Notes: generated by a model from the letters alone, not told the origin. Numbered from the stretch's first letter, positions 23,945 to 34,938 are shown. The stretch: 64,000 bases of DNA from Armatimonadetes bacterium UBA1398 (GCA_002305165.1 DBQI01000026.1:72934-136933), one strand, 5' to 3'. Made by a program: numbers and translations.

Positions 23945-25648
23945 TTGAGCGAGCAGAATGCGGGCAACGGCAGAGACGAACTGCTGAGCCAACTCGAAGA
24001 CGCTCGGCGCAAGGTCCGGGACCTGGAACGGCAGATCGCGGAGTACGCCGATCTCGAGGCTCCTGCGCTGACCCCTGCTGCGGCCCTCCACAAGACCCTC
24101 GCCCGTGTGCTGAAGAAGGCGTGCATGATCCTGCAGGCCGAGAAGGCCCTCCTGCTCATATACCAGCGGGAGACGGGCGAGTTGGTGGGTCAGAGTCCGG
24201 CAGTGGGCATCCCCGATGACCAGGTGCACGGCCTCCGATTGCGCGCCACCGAGGGTGTGACCGGGAAGGTCTTCCGGAACAACGAGGCGGCCATCGTGGC
24301 TGACGTGGGAGAAGATCCCGCTGGGGCGGCTGAGTTCCCACAGCCCATCGGTTGGCGCAACGCTCTGATCATCCCTCTGATCGTGGAGACCAAGGACAAC
24401 GACCAGGTTGTAGTCGACCGCACGACCATCGGTGTCATGGTGGTCTTCAACAAGCGGCGGGGCAAGGAGTTCTCGAACGAGGATCTCCGGCTGAGCCGCG
24501 TTCTGGCGCGAAACGCCTCGGCGATCATCGCGGAAGCCCGCCTGTTCTCGGACGTGCTCGAGCGCAAGACGCTGCTCGAGACGAGCCTGGAAAGCGTTCA
24601 TTCGGGGATTGTGATGGTCTCGAGCGACGGCGCGATTCGCCTCATGAACAAGGCGGCACGAGCGCTGTTCGATATTCCTCCTACAGTTGACCCTATCGGA
24701 AAGAGCTATGTGGAGGTCGTAACCCACCCTGATGTGATCGACTTCGTATCACGGAGCCTCTCGGAGCAGCGCGATATCGACAGCGAAGTGACCATGGAGG
24801 ACGCGAGTCGGTTCTACCACAGCCAGACGGCTGTCGTGAGGGACTCGGGGACCATCAGCGGCATCGTCGCGATCTTCACGGATATTACGGAGATCCGGAA
24901 CCTTGAGCGGCTGAAGGCGACCTTCGTGACCACCATCAGCCATGAACTCGGGACGCCTCTGTCCTCCATCCTCGGTTTCACTCGGACGATGCTGGAGGAC
25001 ACGGAGGGGTTTTTCACCCCCGAGGTTCGCAACGAGTTCCTGCAGATCATCGAGAAGGAGTGCCGCGGGCTCAACCGCCTCGTCTGGGACCTGCGGAACA
25101 TGGCGCGGATCGATGAAGGGCGCGCCATAGAACTCCATACCGCTCCGGTCAACCTGGCGGAACTCGTGCGTCGCGTCGTGGCTGCCCAGCAGCCCTACGC
25201 CCCCCACCATGAGTTTGTTCTCGAGCTGACGGACGAGTTCGAGCGGGCACCCGTGATCGCTGACGAGGACAAGCTCGACCAGGTGCTCGCCAATCTGGTC
25301 AGCAACGCGATCAAGTACGCACCCTCAGGTGGCGAGATTCGCATCACAGGCGACACAACAGACCGCGGGGTCCGGATGTCGATCGCGGACCAAGGCCTTG
25401 GGATCCCTAAGGACCAGCTAGACAAGGTCTTTGACCGCTTCCACACCGTTCAAGGGCGCGAGGGTGCGACCATGGAGGGCCCCGGTATTGGGCTGTACAT
25501 CGTGCGTCATCTGGTCGTACTGCACGGTGGCAGCATCAGCGTCGAGAGCGAGTTCGGAGAGGGATCCACCTTCACCATCGATCTGCCCCTGGTGCCGCCC
25601 AGTCGCGAGGCTGCGGTCGGGGTAGGCGCCAAGGCCCGACCGGAGTAG
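23945..25648 (+). CDS. Soluble sensor histidine kinase with GAF and PAS domains
   Basis: A 567-residue kinase without membrane segments. It starts with a coiled coil (about 10-35), then a GAF domain (about 45-200), a PAS domain (about 215-320), HisKA and HATPase_c. The phospho-acceptor is His333 in SHELGTPL, and the N-box Asn454 (LVSNAIKYAP), DQGLGIP and GPGIGLYIVRHL show an intact ATP-binding domain. I chose the TTG at 23945, with GGGAGG eight bases upstream; the longer frame from 23837 begins inside the promoter and encodes unlikely sequence. No response regulator is adjacent. The ligand of the GAF domain is unknown. Confidence 0.93.
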   Translation: MSEQNAGNGRDELLSQLEDARRKVRDLERQIAEYADLEAPALTPAAALHKTLARVLKKACMILQAEKALLLIYQRETGELVGQSPAVGIPDDQVHGLRLRATEGVTGKVFRNNEAAIVADVGEDPAGAAEFPQPIGWRNALIIPLIVETKDNDQVVVDRTTIGVMVVFNKRRGKEFSNEDLRLSRVLARNASAIIAEARLFSDVLERKTLLETSLESVHSGIVMVSSDGAIRLMNKAARALFDIPPTVDPIGKSYVEVVTHPDVIDFVSRSLSEQRDIDSEVTMEDASRFYHSQTAVVRDSGTISGIVAIFTDITEIRNLERLKATFVTTISHELGTPLSSILGFTRTMLEDTEGFFTPEVRNEFLQIIEKECRGLNRLVWDLRNMARIDEGRAIELHTAPVNLAELVRRVVAAQQPYAPHHEFVLELTDEFERAPVIADEDKLDQVLANLVSNAIKYAPSGGEIRITGDTTDRGVRMSIADQGLGIPKDQLDKVFDRFHTVQGREGATMEGPGIGLYIVRHLVVLHGGSISVESEFGEGSTFTIDLPLVPPSREAAVGVGAKARPE

Positions 25649-25700
25649 GTTCACGCGGCCCGACACCACGGGGCATCGATCCTCCAGTGAGGCGGTTGAT

Positions 25701-26141
25701 ATGAGAGTAGCCATCGCGTTCGACCATGCCGGCGTGATCCTCCGTCCCGTGGTCATCGAGACCGTTGCCGCCTGTGGCGGCGAGATCATGGACTGTGGCA
25801 CCGACTCCACCGAGCGCGTGGACTACGTGCCCTATGCCTTCGCGGCTGCGGACGCGGTCTCATCGGGGCAGGCGGACCGTGCGATCATCTGCTGCGGCAC
25901 CGGCCTGGGCTCCTGCATCGCCGCCAGCAAGGTCAGGGGCGTGCGTGCGGTCACAGTCAGCGACACCTACTCGGCTCGCATGTCCCGGCTCCACAATGAT
26001 GCGAACTGCCTGTGCCTAGGCGGGCGCGTGGTGGGTAGTGAACTGGCGCGGGATATCCTCACACTCTGGTTGGAGACCCCCTTCTCCGATGAGGAGCGAC
26101 ATCGCCGCCGGATCATCGAGGTCATGGCCCGGGAGGGTTAG
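25701..26141 (+). CDS. rpiB: Ribose-5-phosphate isomerase B
   Basis: A 146-residue RpiB/LacAB-family isomerase interconverting ribose 5-phosphate and ribulose 5-phosphate. The motifs DHAG, GTDSTERVDYV, CGTGLG with its catalytic cysteine and RLHNDANCLCLG are all present, and the length is standard. It stands two bases upstream of glyA and opens a long co-directional run. The pairing rpiB-glyA is common in many bacterial phyla. Confidence 0.95.
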   Translation: MRVAIAFDHAGVILRPVVIETVAACGGEIMDCGTDSTERVDYVPYAFAAADAVSSGQADRAIICCGTGLGSCIAASKVRGVRAVTVSDTYSARMSRLHNDANCLCLGGRVVGSELARDILTLWLETPFSDEERHRRRIIEVMAREG

Positions 26142-26143
26142 GC

Positions 26144-27409
<1,266 letters not shown>

Positions 27410-27411
27410 CC

Positions 27412-28383
27412 ATGTCGCCTGAGGCGCTGGCGAGGTGCGGGGGCGCACTGGTCATCTCGCTGGCTGTTGCCTGGGCGGTGACCCCTCTGGCTCGGCGTCT
27501 GGCGATTCGCCACCGCATCCTCTCGACGCCCACCGAGCGTGGGGTCCACAGGGAGCCCATACCGTATCTGGGGGGCATCGGCATCCTGGCAGGCCTGCTT
27601 GCAGGGCTGGCGCTGCTGCCGGAGCTTCGCACAGGCACGGTTGGCCTGGTCATCGGGGCCATCTGTGTGAGTGTTGTTGGAGCCTGGGACGACGCGCGCG
27701 AGATCCGCTGGGTGACCAAGCTCCTCGCTCAGTTTGGCGTTGCCGCGCTTGTGTGGGCCATGGGCGTGCGGATCGAGACCTTCAGTCCTCCCTTCAGCAA
27801 CGTTGACATCGACTTCGGGGTATGGTCGGCTCCCCTCACTGTCCTGTGGCTCGTCGCCGTCATGAATGCCATCAACTTCATCGATGGTCTCGACGGACTG
27901 GCTGCTGGCGTCAGCGGCATAGCCGGGGCCAGCTTCCTGGCCATCTCCATCGCCTGGATGGCGGCGAGGGGTCCATCGAGCCCTCTCTACGACGACTATC
28001 TGGTCGTGGCGGTGCTCGCGGCCGCTCTGGTGGGGGCGTGCCTGGGTTTCCTCAGGTTCAACTTCCATCCCGCATCGATCTTCATGGGTGACTGCGGAGC
28101 TCTCTTGCTCGGTCTGTGGCTGGGCGGAGTGGCGGTGCTGGGCGCGTTCAAGTCCACCCTGTTGTATCTATGCCCCATCGTGCTGCTAGGGCTGCCGCTT
28201 TCGGATACGGCGTGGGCGGTGTTCCGACGGTTGCGTGCGCGCCAGTCGCCAGCTACTGCTGACCGCGGGCATATCCACCACCGCGTGCTCGATCGAACGA
28301 GCGGCCAGAGGGCCGCGGTCCTCGTTCTCTACTCCCTCAGCCTGCTGCTCGCCATCGTGGCCACGTGGTTGGGCCGCCCCTAG
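27412..28383 (+). CDS. WecA/TagO-like undecaprenyl-phosphate sugar-1-phosphate transferase
   Basis: A 323-residue polytopic membrane protein of the MraY/WecA family, which moves a sugar 1-phosphate (usually GlcNAc-1-P) onto undecaprenyl phosphate to start cell-surface polysaccharide synthesis. Recognisable motifs are WDDAREI, the NFIDGLDGLAAG loop, FMGDCGALLLG and HIHHR, the last typical of WecA/TagO/WbpL rather than MraY. About ten hydrophobic segments are visible. The two-base gap to glyA and the following KdsC-like gene suggest an operon mixing housekeeping and envelope functions. Confidence 0.93.
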   Translation: MSPEALARCGGALVISLAVAWAVTPLARRLAIRHRILSTPTERGVHREPIPYLGGIGILAGLLAGLALLPELRTGTVGLVIGAICVSVVGAWDDAREIRWVTKLLAQFGVAALVWAMGVRIETFSPPFSNVDIDFGVWSAPLTVLWLVAVMNAINFIDGLDGLAAGVSGIAGASFLAISIAWMAARGPSSPLYDDYLVVAVLAAALVGACLGFLRFNFHPASIFMGDCGALLLGLWLGGVAVLGAFKSTLLYLCPIVLLGLPLSDTAWAVFRRLRARQSPATADRGHIHHRVLDRTSGQRAAVLVLYSLSLLLAIVATWLGRP

Positions 28384-28393
28384 GAGGCGCACC

Positions 28394-28960
28394 GTGAAAC
28401 GGGATGACCGGACCGTAGGGACTCCCACTCGCGAGGGATTAGCGAGGGTGCGGATGCTGGTTCTCGACGTAGATGGCGTCCTGACGGACGGCCGGATCAC
28501 CTTCGTTGGCGCAACGTGTGAGGATCCTCAGGAGATCAAGAGCTTTCATGTTCGCGATGGATTGGCGGTGAAGTGGGCTGGCCGCATGGGTATCGTCACG
28601 GCGATCATCACCGCACGGCGGTCGAGTGGCGTGGAGCGCCGGGCGCGAGAGATGGAGGTCCGCCACCTGACCATGGGTGCAGAGGCCAAGCTGTCCGCGC
28701 TGTATCGCCTATCTGAGCAAGAGGGCATTCCTCTTCAGGACATCGCGTACGTGGGTGACGACCTCCCAGACCTCGGCCCGATGGCTGCCGTCGGACTGCC
28801 GATCGCTGTGGCCGATGCCGCCGCCGAAGTGAAGGCCGCGGCGGCCTACGTGACGGAGCGAGTCGGCGGAGATGGCGCCGTGCGCGAGATCGTGGAGCTG
28901 CTTCTGGAGGCGCAGGGCAAGTGGCGCGATGTGGTCGAGGGCAACCGGGGGGAGCCGTGA
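28394..28960 (+). CDS. KdsC-like HAD phosphatase
   Basis: A 188-residue HAD-superfamily phosphatase of the KdsC family, which removes phosphate from Kdo 8-phosphate or related nonulosonate phosphates. Motif I is LDVDGVLTDG; FHVRDG and the C-terminal YVGDDLPDL complete the site. I chose the GTG at 28394, with AGGAGG six bases upstream; an ATG further up lies inside the preceding gene. KdsA and KdsB are not in the window, so Kdo synthesis is inferred only. If true, it supports an outer membrane with lipopolysaccharide. Confidence 0.88.
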   Translation: MKRDDRTVGTPTREGLARVRMLVLDVDGVLTDGRITFVGATCEDPQEIKSFHVRDGLAVKWAGRMGIVTAIITARRSSGVERRAREMEVRHLTMGAEAKLSALYRLSEQEGIPLQDIAYVGDDLPDLGPMAAVGLPIAVADAAAEVKAAAAYVTERVGGDGAVREIVELLLEAQGKWRDVVEGNRGEP

Positions 28961-28964
28961 CGGC

Positions 28965-29717
28965 TTGGCCGGCCTGACCATCGTCCATACCAGCGATCTG
29001 CATGGGGACCGCTACGGAGCCCTCGATCGCGCGGGAAGGCTGCTCCGTCGGATCCCTGGGGCCGTGTGGTTCGACTCGGGCGACGCGCTGAGGGCGTGGA
29101 ATCTCACCCTGGGGCTGACGTGGGAGCGGACCTTAGCGCGGATGACCGAGCTGGGCTGCTCGGCCATGGCGATGGGCAACCGCGAGTTCGAGCCGCTGGT
29201 GCCGTGTCATCGGATGAAACTCGCCGCTGCGGGCTTCCCTGTCATCTGCACGAACCTCGTTCATCCCCGGCCTCGATCCGTGCCGGTGGTGCCCGAGGTC
29301 AGGTTTCGGGCACCGGATGGTCGCCGGATACGGGTGTTCGGGGCACTGCGGGACATGCTTAGGTCATCCGTATCTCGGCGCCTCAGCGCCTACCGATTCC
29401 GTGACCCGCTCGAGCCGCTGAGCAGGCGCTGCGCCACGGTGGAGCCCGACGAGCTGGTGGTGCTCCTGTCCCATCTCGGGGGGGCCAGCGACCGTGATCT
29501 GCTCGCCATGCTGCCTCGCCTCGACCTGATCCTCGGAGGCCACGACCACCAGGGCCGCTGCGAGCGCAGCGGCAGGAGAGCGATTGTGGCGCCACAGGCA
29601 CATGGACGACAGTTGGCACTCATCACCGTGCGGCCAGACGAGCCTCCCATCGTGCGCTTCGTCAGCTCCCCGTGGGAGGAGGCGGACGCCATTGCCGAAG
29701 CAACCGCCGGCCCGTAG
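28965..29717 (+). CDS. Calcineurin-like metallophosphatase, 5'-nucleotidase-like
   Basis: A 250-residue metallophosphoesterase. It keeps the metal-binding motifs in order: VHTSDLHGD, WFDSGDALR, MGNREF, VVLLSHLGG and LILGGHDHQG. These match the N-terminal domain of bacterial 5'-nucleotidases/UDP-sugar hydrolases. The C-terminal nucleotide-recognition domain and signal peptide are absent, so specificity is unknown and the enzyme is likely cytoplasmic. The start is a TTG at 28965, four bases after the KdsC-like stop, with a G-rich Shine-Dalgarno sequence inside the previous gene. Confidence 0.85.
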   Translation: MAGLTIVHTSDLHGDRYGALDRAGRLLRRIPGAVWFDSGDALRAWNLTLGLTWERTLARMTELGCSAMAMGNREFEPLVPCHRMKLAAAGFPVICTNLVHPRPRSVPVVPEVRFRAPDGRRIRVFGALRDMLRSSVSRRLSAYRFRDPLEPLSRRCATVEPDELVVLLSHLGGASDRDLLAMLPRLDLILGGHDHQGRCERSGRRAIVAPQAHGRQLALITVRPDEPPIVRFVSSPWEEADAIAEATAGP

Positions 29718-29733
29718 GCGAACCCGTCCCGAT

Positions 29734-29883
29734 GTGTCGGTGGAGCTGACTCGGCGCCCCTCGCGAAGCGAGATCGTCCTTGTGGCATGGGCCGTGGCGG
29801 TTGTGGTGCTCTTCCTGCTGCAGCCGAGCACGATCGACATCCTGCTGGCAGCCGTCGCATCGCTGCTGGGAGGTGGCGGCTGA
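29734..29883 (+). CDS. Small single-pass membrane protein
   Basis: A 49-residue frame starting at GTG. It has a charged N-terminus (TRRPSRSE) and one hydrophobic segment (IVLVAWAVAVVVLFLL), then a second short hydrophobic stretch ending in glycines. No clear Shine-Dalgarno sequence is seen. Its stop forms TGATG with the start of the next gene, which supports that it is translated and coupled to that membrane glycosyltransferase-like protein. I do not recognise a family. An accessory subunit of the downstream enzyme is possible. Confidence 0.55.
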   Translation: MSVELTRRPSRSEIVLVAWAVAVVVLFLLQPSTIDILLAAVASLLGGGG

Positions 29884-31934
29884 TGCTCGCGTGGGTAGGA
29901 CTGGTCTGCGGCCTGCTCCTCGTGGGGATGTGCGCTGGTGTTGGACGCCTCCTCCTCGGACGTTGGGTCGCTGACCGCCTCAGCCTAGGCGAGCGCTGGG
30001 CGCTCTTTGGCTGGACGGGCATGACACTCCTAGCCTACGTCGTGCTCGCTCTGGGGCTGCTATCGCTCCTCGAGTGGCGATGGCTGCTCGGAGCGGTGGT
30101 GCTCTGGACAGGCCTGGGGGCGCGGGGGCTTCTCGCCCTAGTCGCCGAAACCCGGCCTGGCCCCTTGCGTTGGTGTGGCTGGCGGACGATCCTCTGGGTC
30201 CTGGTGGGCGTCTGCATCCTGTTCGCGGCCACAGGCGCTGTCCATCCTCCGGGAACGAATGAGTACGACAGCCTAACATACCACCTCGCCGCTCCGAAGC
30301 TCTACCTCGAAGCGGGCGAGGTATACCGCATCGTTCACGACCACCACACGAACTCGCCCTTCAACCTGGAGATGCTCTACACCATCGGGCTTGGCCTCGG
30401 CTCGGAGGCCATGGCCAAATCCTTCCACTTTGCCACGTACCTTCTGCTCATCGCTTCCGTCGCCGGGGCGGCACGGCGCTACGCTGGCCGGGAAGATGGC
30501 CACGCGCCGGCCTTGGCAGCGGTCCTGGTGGGCACACTCCCGCCGATTGTCTGGGAGGCGGGCACCGCCTATGTGGACCTGGGCATGGCCCTGGGCATGT
30601 GGCTCGCATTGGTCTGCCTCATTGAGTGGCGCTGCGCCGACCAGGGCGGCCACCGCTGGTTGTGGCTCTGCGGCCTCTCGTGCGGCACCGCTCTGGCAAC
30701 CAAGGCACTGGGCGGCGTCGCTCTGCTGTTCTGCCTCCTCGTGGCCCTGGCTACCGTCATCAGGCGGGGGCGCTTGGACTGGCGCGGCCTAGCCGGGTTC
30801 GCTCTGCTGGTCGGCCTTGTGGCAGCGCCATGGTACGCGCGGTCCTGGGCGTACACCGGCAACCCCGTATACCCCTATGCCTACGGACTGTTCGGTGGCG
30901 CCGACTGGGATGCGGAGTGCGCGGAGAACTACCGGCAGGACCAGCTGCGGTACGGGTTCGGGCGCGTGTCGGAGGCCGCCGCGCACGGTGCGTACCGGCC
31001 CACCGTCTTCATCGCGACAGCGGAGTCTCCTCCGCCCGGTCCTGTGACTAGGATCGTCAATCGTCTCTTCCACAAGGGGCGGCCACCCGCATGGTGGGGT
31101 CTTCCCCTAGTGCCTTTGTTCGCGACGTTCGACGGCGCCGTCTTCTGGGAACGCCCGATGGTGATTGGGATCATTGGGCCGCTCTTCCTCGCGTTCCTGC
31201 CAGCCCTCTGGCTGCGGCGTCCCCTCGGCGCTCCTCTGGCCCTGTGCCTCGGCTTTGCCCTATTCGCCCTAGTTGTGTGGTGGTTCACGACCCAGCTCAC
31301 ACGCTACCTGATCCCGGTTCTCGTCGCTCTCGCCATCCCCACGGCGCTGGGTGCCTCGCGGCTCTCCTCCGCGCCAGGCGGGCTGAGCCGCGTGGCGCCC
31401 ATTCTGGTTATAACTGGGTTGGCCATCAATGTGCTCTGCGGATTCATCATGTGGAGCGGGCAGGCCCCCTTCGCCTTCGGGCGGGTCAGCCGGGAAGAGG
31501 CCGTACGGGCCTGTTTTGAGATGATGCCGCTGTTCGACACTGTGAACGCCACATTGACAGGCTCAGACAGGGTCGCCCTATACGGCGAGCCGCGTGGATA
31601 CCACCTGGAGGTACCCTATCTATGGGCTGACTACGGCTACCACACACTGCTCCCGTACCGTCAGATGGCGTCCCCCGAGGATCTGCTCCGGGCCTACCGA
31701 CGGGTGGGCGTTACTGCGGTCCTCATCAACAAGGCGACGGCTCGGAGCACATACGAGGGCACGGATCCGGCAGGACGCCTCATTCAGGGACTCGTCCAAC
31801 AGCGCGTGCTTAGACCCCTCGCGGAGACGCGGCAGGGTATAGTGTATCGACTCTCCACGCCGGATGGGGTAGACGAAGAGAGCACTCGAACAAGGGGACC
31901 GGATGACGATGACATCGAAGGAGCGTCTGCTTAG
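29883..31934 (+). CDS. Polytopic membrane protein, GT-C glycosyltransferase-like
   Basis: A 683-residue protein with about a dozen hydrophobic segments. An early loop, PPGTNEYDSLTYHLAAPKLY, places acidic residues after the first membrane helices, as in GT-C fold (GT39/ArnT-like) enzymes that use lipid-linked sugars. A soluble C-terminal part begins around residue 560. I chose the ATG at 29883, which overlaps the previous stop (TGATG). Its end overlaps pyrE by 32 bases. With the WecA/TagO-like gene upstream, a role in surface glycan assembly is plausible; donor and acceptor are unknown. Confidence 0.75.
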   Translation: MLAWVGLVCGLLLVGMCAGVGRLLLGRWVADRLSLGERWALFGWTGMTLLAYVVLALGLLSLLEWRWLLGAVVLWTGLGARGLLALVAETRPGPLRWCGWRTILWVLVGVCILFAATGAVHPPGTNEYDSLTYHLAAPKLYLEAGEVYRIVHDHHTNSPFNLEMLYTIGLGLGSEAMAKSFHFATYLLLIASVAGAARRYAGREDGHAPALAAVLVGTLPPIVWEAGTAYVDLGMALGMWLALVCLIEWRCADQGGHRWLWLCGLSCGTALATKALGGVALLFCLLVALATVIRRGRLDWRGLAGFALLVGLVAAPWYARSWAYTGNPVYPYAYGLFGGADWDAECAENYRQDQLRYGFGRVSEAAAHGAYRPTVFIATAESPPPGPVTRIVNRLFHKGRPPAWWGLPLVPLFATFDGAVFWERPMVIGIIGPLFLAFLPALWLRRPLGAPLALCLGFALFALVVWWFTTQLTRYLIPVLVALAIPTALGASRLSSAPGGLSRVAPILVITGLAINVLCGFIMWSGQAPFAFGRVSREEAVRACFEMMPLFDTVNATLTGSDRVALYGEPRGYHLEVPYLWADYGYHTLLPYRQMASPEDLLRAYRRVGVTAVLINKATARSTYEGTDPAGRLIQGLVQQRVLRPLAETRQGIVYRLSTPDGVDEESTRTRGPDDDDIEGASA

Positions 31935-32475
31935 CATCATTCTCACCGATGCCTACCGCGAGGGGGAGTTCACTCTGCGGTCGGGCCAGAAGTCGGACTA
32001 CTACATCGACCTGCGCGTTGTGGCCCTCTCGCCTGAGGGGGTTACCCTCATGGCGGATGCCCTTCTCGATGAGTTGGCTCGGTCTGAGGCGTCGGCGGTA
32101 GGTGGGCCGACGGTCTCATCGGTTCCGATCCTGGGGGCGATCGCCGTGCGAGCCTACCAGCGAGGACTTCCCCTGACGACTTTCTTCGTTCGTGATACCG
32201 AGAAGGGCCATGGGACGGGCAGGCGGGTGGAGGGGCCCATGCTGCAGCCGGGAGAGAAGGTCGCGGTTATCGATGACGTTGTCAGCACCGGCGGGGGCGT
32301 CCGCACGGCGATCGCGGGCACCGAGTGGGTAGGGGCCGAAGTCGTCGATGTGCTGTTCGTTGTGGACCGCGAGATGGGCGGGGCCCAGGAACTCCGCGAT
32401 GCGGGCTACCGAGTCACGAGCCTTTTCACCGTCACTGAGTTGAGGGCCGCACGAGCCGCCCAGCGGAGGGAATAG
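31903..32475 (+). CDS. pyrE: Orotate phosphoribosyltransferase
   Basis: A 190-residue type I phosphoribosyltransferase that makes orotidine 5'-phosphate from orotate and PRPP in pyrimidine synthesis. The PRPP-binding motif VAVIDDVVSTGGG, the N-terminal LRSGQKSDYYIDLR and the flexible-loop segment RDTEKGHGTG are diagnostic. AAGGGGA precedes the ATG. It overlaps the end of the membrane protein gene by 32 bases, indicating tight coupling, although the two functions look unrelated. Confidence 0.95.
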   Translation: MTMTSKERLLSIILTDAYREGEFTLRSGQKSDYYIDLRVVALSPEGVTLMADALLDELARSEASAVGGPTVSSVPILGAIAVRAYQRGLPLTTFFVRDTEKGHGTGRRVEGPMLQPGEKVAVIDDVVSTGGGVRTAIAGTEWVGAEVVDVLFVVDREMGGAQELRDAGYRVTSLFTVTELRAARAAQRRE

Positions 32476-32562
32476 GAGGTCCACGCTGGCCTCCTGCACC
32501 GCGCATGTGGCGACGCTATAGCCCCTGCGAGAGGGCTCGCCGACCAAGGGATTCGCCTGCGC

Positions 32563-34932
32563 ATGGATGACAGAACCCTCGACAAGCTGGAGTTCGGCGC
32601 CATCCGGTCCGCGCTGGCGGCGGAGTGCGCCTGCTCGCTTGGCCGTGAGCGGGCTGAGGCCCTTCAGCCTGAGGGTGAGCGAGAGACCGTGACGATGCGG
32701 CTGGCGGAGACGAGCGAGGTTCGCCGGTTGGTTGACGCGTCCGGGCCTCTGCCTCTCGGCGGCGTCTCGGACATCCGCAGCCATCTCAAGCGGTGCCGAC
32801 TGGGTTCCGCGCTCTCGGGGAGCGAGCTCCTCGCGGTGGGCGACTGCCTCCGAGGCATTCGCCGGGCTAAGGCGGCTGTCGAGGCAACCCACCCGGAGGA
32901 CTACCCACTGTTGCGCGATCTCGCTGCCCATCTGGGCGACCATCGCGAAGTAGAGGAGCTCATCGAGAGCGCCATCGGGCCCGAGGGCGAGGTTCTCGAC
33001 AGCGCCAGCCCTTCGTTGAGGCGGCTACGGAGCCAGATCGGCATCCTCCGGAACCGCATCGAAAGCAGTATGAGGGAGTTCATAGCCCGTCACACCGATG
33101 GCTCGAAGCTGCAGGACCGCCTCGTGACGACCCGGAGAGGGAGACCCTGCGTTCCCGTCAAGGCCTCGGCGAAGAGCTCGATCCCGGGGATCGTACATGA
33201 CGTGTCGAGCAGTGGGCAGACGCTGTTCGTGGAGCCGCAGGCCGTAGTGAGCCTGGGCGACGACTTACAGCGCGTGCTGAGCGCGGAGCAGGAGGAGGTG
33301 GCGCGCATCCTTCGAGAGGTCTCCGGCCAGGTGGGTGAGGTCTCGGAGGATCTTCAGCGCTCGGTGGCGGCTATAGGCATCCTGGACTTCGTCTTCGCCC
33401 GGGGCAACCTCTCCCGCCAGATGGATGCGAGCCGTCCGGAGATATCAGACGACGGGGTCCTCTGCCTGAAGAAGGCGCGTCACCCGCTCATCGCAGCCGA
33501 CGCAGTGGTGCCGATCGACGTCTCGATCGGCGACGAGTACACCGTCCTGCTCATCACGGGACCCAACACGGGCGGCAAGACGGTGACACTGAAGACCGTT
33601 GGGCTTCTCTGTGCCATGGCGCACTCCGGGTTGCACATCCCCGCTGACATGGGCAGCACCGTGCCGATGCTCTCGGGGATCTACGCGGACGTTGGGGATG
33701 AGCAGTCCATCACCCAGAACCTCTCGACGTTCTCCAGCCACATCAGCAACATCGCGCGGATCTGCAAGGTAGCCAAGCGTGGGACCCTGGTGCTGCTCGA
33801 CGAGATCGGGGCGGGGACGGATCCGGGTGAGGGGGCCGCGCTTGCCCAGGCGATACTGCGCTACCTGCGCGATCGCGCGTGCCTCGTCCTCACGACGACC
33901 CACTACAACTCGCTGAAGGTGTTCGCACTGACCGAGCCCGGCATGATGAACGCCTCCGTCGAGTTCGATGGTCAGACTCTCGCGCCCACCTACCGGTTGC
34001 TCATTGGGGTGCCCGGCAGCTCGAACGCTATGAACATCGCTTCCCGGCTGGGCCTGCGCACGGAGATCCTTATGGAGGCCAGGGAACTGGTTGGGGAGGA
34101 CGCGGTGCGCGTCGAGCGTGTCGTTACCGACTTGGAGCGCAGTCGCCGCCGCTTCGAGCGCGAGAAGGGCGACCTAGCCCACGCACGCAGTTCGGCAGAG
34201 CGGGAGTTGGAGCGGCTTCAGGAGGAGCGTGAGGAGCTTCGAGCTGAGCGGGAGAGGATCCGCAGGGAGGCGGCCGCGGATGCGCGGGAGGTGCTGCGGC
34301 AAGCGCGGGAAGAGGCGCAGGAGATCCTGCGTCAGCTACGACAGCAGGACCGTGAGGGTAGGGCCACACAGGTTGCACGCGATCGCCTACAGAGCCTTGA
34401 ACGAGATGTCGCGGAACAGCTCGGGGCGCCCGCTGAGCCCAGCCTCGCAGACGAACCTGGGCCGCAGGCTAGGGCGGAGCCACTCGAGATCGGAGACACC
34501 GTCGAGCTCAAGGCGCTTGGCGGCAAGCGCGCGGTGGTCGTCGACACGGATCGGGGGGGAGGCAAGGTGCGCGTCTCCGCCGGCGGGCTTCAAATGGATG
34601 TGGATGCCGGTGAGCTTACGCAACTGGAGCCCGCGTCCGACCGCCAGATTCGCGACCAGGTAGGGGCACTCAAGGTCACGAAAGCATTGTCGGTTCCGAC
34701 CGAGATCGACCTCCGCGGTCTCACCGTGGGCGAAGCCATCGACCAGGTGGAGAAGCTCTTGGATGATGCGGCTCTCGCGGAACACACGGAGATACGGCTC
34801 ATCCACGGCAAGGGAACCGGGGCCCTGAAGCAGGGGTTGCGCCGTCACCTCGCAGAGGTGCCCGTAGTGCGAGCCATGTATGACGCACCCCTCAACGCTG
34901 GCGGCTCCGGCGTGACGATCGTCGAACTGTGA
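32563..34932 (+). CDS. mutS2: MutS2 family ATPase with Smr endonuclease domain
   Basis: A 789-residue protein with the MutS2 order: a MutS III/IV-like clamp region, an ABC-type ATPase with Walker A GPNTGGKT (333-340) and LLDEIGAGTDP, a long coiled coil (about 515-620) and a C-terminal Smr domain. The Smr motifs are IDLRGL and HGKGTGALK. It lacks the mismatch-binding N-terminal domain of MutS. MutS2 proteins suppress recombination or act on stalled, collided ribosomes, depending on species. The gene ends six bases before a convergent gene. Confidence 0.96.
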   Translation: MDDRTLDKLEFGAIRSALAAECACSLGRERAEALQPEGERETVTMRLAETSEVRRLVDASGPLPLGGVSDIRSHLKRCRLGSALSGSELLAVGDCLRGIRRAKAAVEATHPEDYPLLRDLAAHLGDHREVEELIESAIGPEGEVLDSASPSLRRLRSQIGILRNRIESSMREFIARHTDGSKLQDRLVTTRRGRPCVPVKASAKSSIPGIVHDVSSSGQTLFVEPQAVVSLGDDLQRVLSAEQEEVARILREVSGQVGEVSEDLQRSVAAIGILDFVFARGNLSRQMDASRPEISDDGVLCLKKARHPLIAADAVVPIDVSIGDEYTVLLITGPNTGGKTVTLKTVGLLCAMAHSGLHIPADMGSTVPMLSGIYADVGDEQSITQNLSTFSSHISNIARICKVAKRGTLVLLDEIGAGTDPGEGAALAQAILRYLRDRACLVLTTTHYNSLKVFALTEPGMMNASVEFDGQTLAPTYRLLIGVPGSSNAMNIASRLGLRTEILMEARELVGEDAVRVERVVTDLERSRRRFEREKGDLAHARSSAERELERLQEEREELRAERERIRREAAADAREVLRQAREEAQEILRQLRQQDREGRATQVARDRLQSLERDVAEQLGAPAEPSLADEPGPQARAEPLEIGDTVELKALGGKRAVVVDTDRGGGKVRVSAGGLQMDVDAGELTQLEPASDRQIRDQVGALKVTKALSVPTEIDLRGLTVGEAIDQVEKLLDDAALAEHTEIRLIHGKGTGALKQGLRRHLAEVPVVRAMYDAPLNAGGSGVTIVEL

Positions 34933-34938
34933 GTCCCT

